Source: Bryobacterales bacterium (GTDB taxonomy: Bacteria > Acidobacteriota > Terriglobia > Bryobacterales > Bryobacteraceae). Taken from it: 32,344 bases of DNA. The position numbers were made by a program, and so were the translations under genes. Below the pieces are notes generated by a model. It ran no database searches and had not been told where the DNA came from. It saw nothing but the letters and a program-made list of their open reading frames with translations. The stretch is taken from assembly GCA_003162425.1 (NCBI GenBank), contig PMOK01000315.1:2316-34659 (forward strand), in the 5' to 3' direction. This document shows, piece after piece, positions 18,101 to 23,724 of this stretch (the first letter of the stretch is position 1; the number at the start of each line of letters is the position of its first letter).

Positions 18101-18942
18101 AGCCACTCGAATACCGGGAGTGCGCCGAAGGAATCCCACTTCCAGATTGGTTCCCAACGGCTGTGGTTAATGGTCTGATGGTCCAGCAGCAAGGGCAATA
18201 ACTGGAAGGACGCCAGCACGGCTGCCGCAGCGCCTATCCATAGCATTCGGCGGATGCGTAGCGCGCGGGACACCGCGGAATCCGACATTACCGCCAACAG
18301 ACAGATACTGACCGCGGCCAGATATCCGTAAATCAAATGCGCCAGCGCCGTGAGACCCACCAGCGCGCCGGTTACGGTCAGCCGCCGGCCATCGCGCAAC
18401 GCGTTCCACGCCAAGCCCAGCGACAGCAGCAGCAGATGCGTGGCGAGAGCCTGCGGGAACAGTCCGCTCCCAGCCCAGGTGAAACTGCCATACTCGATGC
18501 CGTATAGAAAATTCGTCGACACCATGGGCGCAAGCAACGCCGCCGCGGCCGCTGTCAATTGGGAACCGGTAATCCGATGTGCCGCCCAGAAGAAACTCAA
18601 TGGCAGCAGCGCTACCGAAAGAAATCGCACCCACGTGAAAACCGTGAGCAGTGATACGGCCTTCCCCAGCGCGAAGTAAATGCCGGCCACAAGAAAATGA
18701 GCCAGTGGCTGGTAGGTTCGCAACACCGGGTACCCGAGCGACCATTCGGGCGACCAAACGTCCAGTGGATTCTCGCCATGCTCCACGGCCTGCACGATTC
18801 GTTCAATCAACGTCAGGTGGAAAACATTGTCGTTCAGATCCGCCCGGCTGATGGAAAGTTCCGCCCGCAGAGCCAAGGCGTTGCCAATCAGCACCACCAG
18901 CAAGATCAAGCCGGCCAGGGTGGACGCTCGCGAAGGCGTCAT
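15145..18942 (-). CDS. Large polytopic membrane protein (GT-C/YfhO/6-PTPS-related type) made of two homologous halves
   Basis: A 1265-residue integral membrane protein with many hydrophobic helices. Residues 1 to about 700 and about 720-1265 have the same plan. Each opens with an acidic loop after the first helix (SRADLNDNVFHLTLIERI; RGHDAYCYFPRVEEVHENL) followed by a W-P segment (DVWSPEWSLGYPVLRTYQPL; LLPRWAPDLDSGTGQPLFL). Each then has a helical bundle and ends in a periplasmic-type domain with a W-x-LDG core near residues 639 and 1207 (RNWKAYLDGRATA; PGWSVLLDGQPAE) and a last helix. This plan fits YfhO-like or 6-pyruvoyl-tetrahydropterin-synthase-related membrane proteins, relatives of GT-C glycosyltransferases that use lipid-linked sugars. 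Substrate unknown. Start is ATG 18942 with no strong ribosome site. The 3' end overlaps yqgE. Confidence 0.78.
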   Translation of the reverse strand: MTPSRASTLAGLILLVVLIGNALALRAELSISRADLNDNVFHLTLIERIVQAVEHGENPLDVWSPEWSLGYPVLRTYQPLAHFLVAGIYFALGKAVSLLTVFTWVRFLSVALLPLSFFWAAHRITGSQLTAAAAALLAPMVSTNFLYGIEYGSFTWAGSGLFPQALATHLLLLSLGLAWNALRDGRRLTVTGALVGLTALAHLIYGYLAAVSICLLAVMSDSAVSRALRIRRMLWIGAAAAVLASFQLLPLLLDHQTINHSRWEPIWKWDSFGALPVFEWLITGDLLDFGRLPVLTFLALAGAGLWFWRARRVVANPAHQFILLGAAFWILMMFGRPFWGPLLTLLGVSQDMHLHRVIGGVHVFAVLLAAIALSTLWRELAVRKRFFALVAATLFLLYPMLRERALNLANNARWGRANLAANQAAAGDVKGVLDQARLRGGRAYAGLAGGWGAKFKIGDVPVYAFFSTAQIPAVDFLYHSMALTSDVMVRFDETNPAHHRLFNVRTFVAPAGSAAPPFLAPQSQFGSMRIFDAPGDGYFDVVDALASVSVARDTFYEVNDRWLQSDWVSRRVHLLLDQGSGTGPPMLRLGAYAALPPAPQLPRPGQIRGEQQDGEVYRAEMDVVRPSYALFKMTWHRNWKAYLDGRATATVMLSPGFTGVVVEPGHHRLEMRYQPERWKTAVGIAGLVLVILLAIAERHGLPSRVEKLSIPLPANPATQRRALIAAGLLALALPVCIPVFTSSLIRGHDAYCYFPRVEEVHENLRHGILLPRWAPDLDSGTGQPLFLMHPPLFYWLAEACHLAGFSFVAAVNLACALIVIASVFSMFLLGKLYFGNWGGWLAAASYLYVPYFATDLYIRSALEEFTAFALFPLALYGFGAFARTQNRRCLMLGALAYGGIAFSHLPSTLLFTPLLAAFLVLTAVTARSRRVMLGHAIGFVLGLGLAACIWLPAVVERKYVAFERAISGSANYAIHFVHPRQLIFSAWGYGLSVAGPNDGMPFSVGWSHLLLAAGICIWALSRWRDKPTERQLVWFFGAAALLACVLMLEDSDLVWRIVKPLQFVQLPWRLLGMVAICEAVLLGALGRALAELPRWRSAAFALALALLIIPNLSHLHAGSTDEVDPVFWTPAELARTGFETTTLGEMMPRWMTATPPFDPQVAVAATGAAEIKTLERTPFFWSGVVAAKTPSSIRMRIAYFPGWSVLLDGQPAEAGPSTPWGLLTFPVPRGTHRAEVRWGNTPSRLAGNAISLVSLAILLAGLRRR

Positions 18943-19147
18943 TGAATCGGAGACAGTCAGTATAGCCTGTGAGACGAGAGATCACGGTTCCATGCGCGCG
19001 TTTCTTCGAAGCACGGGCGAGCGAAAACTAGTCCTTTTCCAATAGTTAGGGCCGCACGCCGGCTTACAAAAGAAAATTAGGTTATGTGGTGATTGACTTT
19101 CATCGCTCAGGATTAGTTGGCTGTCGTCGCTGAATCTTTACTGCCGT

Positions 19148-19188
19148 GCGTCGCCATGAGTGGCGACGCGGCACGCAGAAGTGCGTGC
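19148..19188. repeat. Paired hairpins downstream of the GH16 gene
   Basis: Hairpin one: GCGTCGCCA (19148-19156), loop TGAG, TGGCGACGC (19161-19169). Hairpin two: GCACGCA (19171-19177), loop GAAG, TGCGTGC (19182-19188). They end 1 bp from the glucanase stop codon and could end its transcript, but no T-run follows. The rest of 18943-19147 holds nothing I recognise. Confidence 0.6.
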
Positions 19189-19189
19189 G

Positions 19190-20008
19190 CTATTCGTGCG
19201 GGATTTCCGTACTAAATACTCGCACGTAGTCGATCAGCATTTCCTGCGGGAAAATTGTTGAGCTGTCGGGTGAGCCCGGCCAGTCGCCACCTACCGCCAC
19301 GTTCAGTAGCAAGAAGAACGGCTTGTTGAACTTCCACTCGGCGCCTTTCGGGAGCGATGCGGGAGTCGCTTGGAAGTAAGAGTGGCCGTCGAAAAGAAAT
19401 TCGACGCTCTGCTTTGTCCAGACTATGCCATAAACATGGAAGTCGTCGGAGAGCTTCTTGCCCTTGGGAAGCGTGTACGCGCCGGTGAGCGAGTGGCCAT
19501 CGGAATACCCCGGGCCGTGCATGCTTCCGTGCTGGATTCCTGGCTCCTTGCCGATATTTTCCATGATGTCGATCTCGCCGCAGTTGGGCCAACCGACCTT
19601 GGCTATGTCATCGCCCATCGACCAGAATGCCGGCCAGATGCCCTGCCCGTGAGGGAGCTTGATGCGGGCTTCGATCTTGCCATAAGTGGTGGTGAACTTG
19701 CCTTTGGTCTTGAGACGGCCGGAGGTGTAGTTACCGGATTCGTCTTTCAGAGCGCGAATCACCAGGTGACCCTGGCCGTCTTGACGAACATTTTCGATCG
19801 AGTTCGTGTACGCCTGCAGTTCGTGATTTCCCCAGCCCTCGCCGTCGTGACCGAGATCGTAGACCCATTTGGAGGCGTCCGGCGCGGTGTTGGCGGGGCC
19901 ATTGAATTCGTCTGACCAGGCGAGCTTCCACTGCGGGGGACTGGGGGCTGGGGACTGGGGGCTGGCGGAAGCAGCAGCGATTAGGAGGATGAGCGGGATG
20001 TGGCGCAT
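19190..20008 (-). CDS. Secreted GH16 family beta-glucanase (laminarinase-like)
   Basis: A 272-residue glycoside hydrolase family 16 enzyme with a signal peptide (MRHIPLILLIAAASA) and a short Pro/Ser/Gln linker. The catalytic signature is complete: E145, D147 and E150 in GEIDIMENIG, after GIWPAFWSMGD. Other typical segments are LAWSDEFNG, LKTKGKFTTTYGKIEARIKL, FHVYGIVWTKQSVEFLFDG, and FFLLLNVAVGGDWPGSPD. GH16 enzymes of this subtype cut beta-1,3- or mixed beta-1,3/1,4-glucans, consistent with a polymer-degrading soil bacterium. A 14-bp perfect tandem duplication (19938-19965) encodes the linker just after the signal peptide. The gene lies downstream of the ADOP permease on the same strand, separated by a paired hairpin element. 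Confidence 0.92.
   Translation of the reverse strand: MRHIPLILLIAAASASPQSPAPSPPQWKLAWSDEFNGPANTAPDASKWVYDLGHDGEGWGNHELQAYTNSIENVRQDGQGHLVIRALKDESGNYTSGRLKTKGKFTTTYGKIEARIKLPHGQGIWPAFWSMGDDIAKVGWPNCGEIDIMENIGKEPGIQHGSMHGPGYSDGHSLTGAYTLPKGKKLSDDFHVYGIVWTKQSVEFLFDGHSYFQATPASLPKGAEWKFNKPFFLLLNVAVGGDWPGSPDSSTIFPQEMLIDYVRVFSTEIPHE
19938..19965. repeat. Perfect 14-bp tandem duplication in the GH16 linker
   Basis: GGACTGGGGGCTGG occurs at 19938-19951 and again at 19952-19965 without a gap. The unit is not a multiple of three, so gain or loss of one unit would shift the frame right after the signal peptide. It encodes the Pro/Ser/Gln-rich linker. Confidence 0.75.
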
Positions 20009-20034
20009 TCATTCGCAGCGTAGCGCATTTAGTA

Positions 20035-20078
20035 GGACAAGCCTCCGGCTTGTCCATTTGGCAAGCCGGAGGCTTGCC
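20035..20078. repeat. Paired intergenic hairpins, inverted copy of the element at 13289
   Basis: First hairpin 20035-20055: arms GGACAAGCC and GGCTTGTCC, loop TCC. Second 20060-20078: arms GGCAAGCC and GGCTTGCC, loop GGA. In reverse complement the order, arm lengths and flanks (GTAGGGCAAG and TTGTCCTACT) match the 13289 element. It lies between the ADOP stop and the GH16 start. Confidence 0.8.
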
Positions 20079-20089
20079 CTACGTTGACG

Positions 20090-22486
20090 CTACTCCGTGC
20101 GCAGAGTCGATATCGGGTCCACGCGAGTAGCGCGGCGAGCGGGAATGTAACTGGCGAGAAGCGCTACTGCGATTAATAGAAAAGCGACCGAACAAAATGT
20201 CCAGGCATCGCGCGAGTTGACGCCGTAGAGCAGCGTGGCCAAGTAGCGCATCAGCCCCAGCGACAAGCCGACGCCGATCGCGACGCCCGCCAGCGTGAGT
20301 CTAAATGCGTGGCCAACCACCAACCCCAGCACATGACCGCGCCGCGCACCCAGCGCCATGCGGATGCCGATCTCCTGCGTTCGTTGCGTCACCAGGTACG
20401 ACATTACGCCGTAGATCCCGATGGCGGCCAGCAGCAGCGCCAAGCCGGCAAATGAGGACAGCAGGATGGAATTGAATCGCTGGCTCGAAACCAAGCCGGC
20501 GATTTCGTGGGTCATGGTGGTGAATGTGAGCGGGATGTTCTTGTCGACGGTGCGTATCTGATCGCGCACTTCAGCGACGAGCGCCAGCGGATCGAAGACG
20601 CCGCGCACCAGCAGTGTGCTGGCAACAGTATTGGTTGACTGATCGGCAGGCAGGTACATCTCCGGTTGCACCGGCTCGACCAGCCCCTGGTTCTTCACGT
20701 CGGCAACAACGCCGATAATGGCGCGCCATTCATCGTTGACGACGCCGCTGACTCGTTGGCCGACCGGATTCCGGCCACCGAAGAAGCGGCGAACTAGCGC
20801 TTCGTTCACCAGCGTGACGTCCGGGTTCTTGCTCGTGTCGTGATTGTCAAACCAGCGGCCGCTCTTCAATGGGATTCCGAGAACTGCGAAATAAGTAGGG
20901 GTGACGGCCCGGACAGCAACGTCCAAAGATGGGTCGTTCCGCGGCCCCTTCGGCTCCCCTTCCACGCGAAGAGTCATGGAGAGCGCGTAACTCTGCGGAG
21001 GCAGCGCATCGGCTAATGCGGCCGACAACACGCCTGGTAACGTTGAAACGCGCTCCAGCAGGTTTTGGAGAACAGTGCGCTGGACCTGCTCGGGATACTG
21101 GTGGCGGCTGAACGGAATCTCCGTGGTTAGTACGTGCTCAGCCGCTAATCCGGTATTCACATGTTGAAGCCGCCATAGCGTCTGAACCAACAGGCCCGCT
21201 CCTACCAGCAGCACCAGCGAGAGAGCCAGCTCGCCCACTACCAGCAGATTTCGCAGGCCTCGATGTCTGGCGGAAACGGACCGGGCGCCTTGTTTTAGCG
21301 CCTCATTGAGATCCAGTCCCGTGGATACGAGTGCCGGCGTCAATCCGAACGCCAGGCTGACAATGAGCGAGACAAGAAGTGTAAATCCCAGCACGCGCAG
21401 ATCGACCGCGACATCGTCGATGCGGGGAATGGAGGGCGCGAAGTGGATGATGGACTTGATGGTCATCGCCGCCAACAGCAGTCCTAGGAGGCCGCCGGCC
21501 AAGCCGAGCAGAGTATTCTCGGTGAGTAGCTGACGAACCAGACGCGCTCGCCCTGCGCCCATCGCCGTACGGACCGCGATCTCACGCTGGCGCGTGGCGG
21601 ATCGTGATAGCAGCAGATTCGCAACGTTCGCGCAAGCGATCAGCAACACGAAGCCCACCGCTCCGAGCAGCGCCAATAGCGCCACGCGAACATCGGACAC
21701 TTGCCGTTCTTGAAGCGGGACCATGCTCAGCTTCATCTCCGGCCGGTAGAACCGATACTGTTTCCTGGTTTGCTCCAGGAACGCGCCGATTTCAGTCCGG
21801 GCCTGCACAATGCTGACTCCCTGTTTGAGCCTCGCGATCACGGGAAAGATCATCATTGTTCGACGCTTCACTTGTTCGGCGGTATTCAAGGCCATTGGCA
21901 CCACCGCTTCCATGCGCTCTTCGGGGTATCGAAATCCTGGGGCAAGAACGCCGATTACGGAGTAGGGAACGCCATCCAGCGTGACGGATCTCCCGAGGAT
22001 CTCGCGTGCGCCACCGAAGCGGCGCTGCCACAGACCGTAGGTCAGCAGAATAACTTTTGTGCCGCCGCGTTGATCCTCCGCGGCTGTGAAAGTTCGGCCG
22101 AGGATCGGTTGGATGCCGAGGGTGCGGAAAAAACCTTCCGTGACGCTGCCGCACTTGATCCGAACTGGGTCGCCCGAGCCGGTCAGCGTATATTGTCCCC
22201 AGGAGTAACCCGCCATTTCCTCGAAGACGTGATTGCGCGCGCGCCAATCGACATAATCTGGCCCCAGCGCTAGGGAATTGTCACCGATTCCCGTCAGGCC
22301 GACAGATACGATGCGGTCGGGCTGCGGATAAGGCAGCGGTTTCAGTAAGACCGTGTCCACCAAGCTGAAGATGGCGGTGGTGGCGCCAACGCCGAGCGCG
22401 AGCGCTAGCAGGGCGACGAGCGTGAAGGTGGGGTTCCTGGCGAAGACGCGGATCCCGTATTGGAGGTCTTGAAGAAAGTCGCGCAT
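20090..22486 (-). CDS. ADOP-family ABC transporter permease (MacB/FtsX type)
   Basis: A 798-residue permease of the acidobacterial duplicated orphan permease type (TIGR03434). It starts MRDFLQDLQYGIRVFARNPT, then a first helix (VALLALALGVGATTAIFSLV), a MacB periplasmic core domain, and an FtsX block (LLGAVGFVLLIACANVANLL; REIAVRTAMGAGRARLVRQL). A second core domain and FtsX block follow (GLALLLAAIGIYGVMSYLVT; EIGIRMALGARRGHVLGL). The product ends TRVDPISTLRTE, as is usual. Length agrees with the family at about 800. Members usually lack an adjacent ATPase gene, and none is seen here. Cargo unknown; MacB relatives export peptides, lipoproteins or drugs. Divergent space upstream holds the duplicated dehydrogenase fragment. 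Confidence 0.92.
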   Translation of the reverse strand: MRDFLQDLQYGIRVFARNPTFTLVALLALALGVGATTAIFSLVDTVLLKPLPYPQPDRIVSVGLTGIGDNSLALGPDYVDWRARNHVFEEMAGYSWGQYTLTGSGDPVRIKCGSVTEGFFRTLGIQPILGRTFTAAEDQRGGTKVILLTYGLWQRRFGGAREILGRSVTLDGVPYSVIGVLAPGFRYPEERMEAVVPMALNTAEQVKRRTMMIFPVIARLKQGVSIVQARTEIGAFLEQTRKQYRFYRPEMKLSMVPLQERQVSDVRVALLALLGAVGFVLLIACANVANLLLSRSATRQREIAVRTAMGAGRARLVRQLLTENTLLGLAGGLLGLLLAAMTIKSIIHFAPSIPRIDDVAVDLRVLGFTLLVSLIVSLAFGLTPALVSTGLDLNEALKQGARSVSARHRGLRNLLVVGELALSLVLLVGAGLLVQTLWRLQHVNTGLAAEHVLTTEIPFSRHQYPEQVQRTVLQNLLERVSTLPGVLSAALADALPPQSYALSMTLRVEGEPKGPRNDPSLDVAVRAVTPTYFAVLGIPLKSGRWFDNHDTSKNPDVTLVNEALVRRFFGGRNPVGQRVSGVVNDEWRAIIGVVADVKNQGLVEPVQPEMYLPADQSTNTVASTLLVRGVFDPLALVAEVRDQIRTVDKNIPLTFTTMTHEIAGLVSSQRFNSILLSSFAGLALLLAAIGIYGVMSYLVTQRTQEIGIRMALGARRGHVLGLVVGHAFRLTLAGVAIGVGLSLGLMRYLATLLYGVNSRDAWTFCSVAFLLIAVALLASYIPARRATRVDPISTLRTE

Positions 22487-22557
22487 GGACAGATTAGACG
22501 CCGGACGGGAGCAAAAAGTGCCGCGCTACTCGGCCCGTAGAGTAGCTGCGCCGGACT

Positions 22558-22720
22558 AGGCGCTTTTACTTGTATGCAGCGATGCCCGTCACCCGCTCGC
22601 CGATCACCAGTTTATGTATATGCTCGGTGCCTTCGTAAGTCTTCACCGTTTCCAGATTGCACATGTGACGCATGATGGGATATTCGTCCATGATGCCGTT
22701 GGCGCCTCAGCAGGTCGCGG
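22558..22720. repeat. Left copy of the direct repeat flanking the island
   Basis: Pairs with 26154-26314. Strong similarity begins at the stop codon (22566) and runs to the GCAGGTCGCGG motif ending at 22720; the few bases before the stop (AGGCG at 22558) are also shared. Beyond both ends the two loci have nothing in common. Confidence 0.85.
22566..22720 (-). pseudogene. Duplicated 3' fragment of the acyl-CoA dehydrogenase gene
   Basis: On the minus strand this encodes GANGIMDEYPIMRHMCNLET continuing to GERVTGIAAYK and a TAA stop, identical in protein to the last 47 residues of the intact dehydrogenase at 26161. The DNA differs by 11 substitutions, all silent, and one inserted T near 22707 that breaks the frame. 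Similarity stops abruptly at about 22720. The stop codon is TAA here and TAG in the intact gene. No start codon or catalytic part is present, so it is not a gene. Confidence 0.9.
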
Positions 22721-22725
22721 GTCGG

Positions 22726-22745
22726 TGGCTGGCGAGGGCCAGCCA
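22726..22745 (-). terminator. Hairpin after the XRE regulator gene
   Basis: Arms TGGCTGGC (22726-22733) and GCCAGCCA (22738-22745) with a four-base loop, starting 10 bp beyond the regulator stop codon and just inside the island's left edge. No T-run follows on the minus strand, so termination is only a guess. Confidence 0.4.
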
Positions 22746-22754
22746 TCGGACTGC

Positions 22755-23168
22755 TTAACTGGCGAATCGAATCTCAAGCGAAACGTTGAGCGTCGTGGCC
22801 TTCCCAGCCTGCACCTTGAGCCGTAGATTGCGGTTGTGCAACTCCTGGGGCTCGTCAAATAGCGACAACTGTTCGATTTTTCGCTCATCGCGCGAAGCTT
22901 CAGGAGCGCCGAAGGCTTCGGCCCCAAAGTCTTTCGACCTGTAACTGAACTTTAGCCCCCACGCGGCGCAGATCCGCGCAAGAATCTCGGGTTTGGGCGT
23001 TGCAAGACCCCTGATGTATCGATTGAACCCTTGCGGACTAACACCTATTTGTCGCGCGGCTGCGGCTTCCGATACGCCTTCTTTGCGAAGTTCCTTAACT
23101 TTGGCACGGATGCGTCTGGCAACTTCAGCTCGGAAATCCGGGTCGTGGCGTCTTTTCTTAACAGGCAT
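22755..23168 (-). CDS. XRE-family DNA-binding regulator of the island
   Basis: A 137-residue protein from ATG 23168. The basic N-terminus (MPVKKRRHDPDFRAEVARRI) leads into a helix-turn-helix at about residues 31-72: GVSEAAAARQIGVSPQGFNR then YIRGLATPKPEILARICAAW. The second half ends in a strand-rich tail (LRLKVQAGKATTLNVSLEIR), perhaps for dimerisation. An upstream in-frame TTG at 23210 overlaps the -35 element and operator, so ATG is preferred. The predicted promoter puts transcription start near 23175, giving a very short or absent leader. It faces the two-gene operon across two palindromic sites and probably represses or times both promoters, as controller proteins of restriction-modification systems do. 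Confidence 0.8.
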   Translation of the reverse strand: MPVKKRRHDPDFRAEVARRIRAKVKELRKEGVSEAAAARQIGVSPQGFNRYIRGLATPKPEILARICAAWGLKFSYRSKDFGAEAFGAPEASRDERKIEQLSLFDEPQELHNRNLRLKVQAGKATTLNVSLEIRFAS

Positions 23169-23181
23169 CCTTGGGCAATCA

Positions 23182-23210
23182 ATTTTACTTGATTTAATGG
23201 TCTTCGTCAA
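23182..23210 (-). promoter_or_regulatory. Sigma70-type promoter of the XRE regulator
   Basis: On the minus strand TTGACG (23210-23205) and TAAAAT (23187-23182) are separated by exactly 17 bp, a near-consensus promoter. The -35 box overlaps the first operator palindrome (23206-23221), so bound regulator would block it. Confidence 0.7.
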
Positions 23211-23237
23211 CTATAATTGATATCAACTATAGTTGAT
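23206..23237. promoter_or_regulatory. Two abutting 16-bp palindromic operator sites
   Basis: Site 1 is GTCAACTATAATTGAT (23206-23221). Site 2 is ATCAACTATAGTTGAT (23222-23237), a perfect palindrome. The two agree at 14 of 16 positions and touch without spacer. They lie between the divergent regulator and effector genes and overlap the regulator's -35 box. A possible promoter for the rightward operon is TTGATA (23218) with CTAAAT (23242), so site 2 would sit inside it. Binding by the XRE protein is inferred from position and symmetry. Confidence 0.7.
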
Positions 23238-23279
23238 AGCGCTAAATCAATAAACCACCGATAAAGCTGATAGGATTGA

Positions 23280-23699
23280 ATGGCCATGGACCGGTTACAC
23301 GACCTCGCTCGATTGTTGGTCTCTTCGCTGGCGCTTGCCAGCGAGAAGGAAAAACCACAGATTCCAACCTCACACGGCATCTTGGACCGTGCCATCCGGG
23401 ACGCTTACACCTTATTCCCCGAATGGGCGCAAAAGGAAATTCACATCGCCGATTCGCGCGTGGGCTGGCAGTGCATAGAACTACCGGCGATTCTCGGTTG
23501 GGCGCAAGCGGCTGAGTTAACGAGCGCTCCCAACCCGACGTACCGGCTTACCGAATTGCAGGTGAGCCCTAGGGTGGCGAGAATACTGCTTAAGAGGCTC
23601 GACGTTCCCGAGGCGGGCGCGAAACTGCTTGGTGAGGCCATCATGAAGGGTATAGAGTCCCAATCGAGGGAAGCAGAAGAGACGGTCGTCGCCAGCTGA
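23280..23699 (+). CDS. Unknown 139-residue protein, first gene of the island operon
   Basis: Starts at ATG 23280 with TAGGA just upstream; ATG 23286 is an alternative start. The product is soluble-looking and mixed helical (MAMDRLHDLARLLVSSLALA; ILDRAIRDAYTLFPEWAQKE; VARILLKRLDVPEAGAKLL). I recognise no family, catalytic motif, signal peptide or membrane helix. It lies 25 bp before the HD/nuclease gene on the same strand and is surely cotranscribed with it. Possible roles are an inhibitor or antitoxin for the large protein, or a sensor subunit; the sequence does not decide. It is encoded downstream of the two operator sites. Confidence 0.65.
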   Translation: MAMDRLHDLARLLVSSLALASEKEKPQIPTSHGILDRAIRDAYTLFPEWAQKEIHIADSRVGWQCIELPAILGWAQAAELTSAPNPTYRLTELQVSPRVARILLKRLDVPEAGAKLLGEAIMKGIESQSREAEETVVAS

Positions 23700-23724
23700 C
23701 ACACCAGCCGGGGGAGTCCCGATT

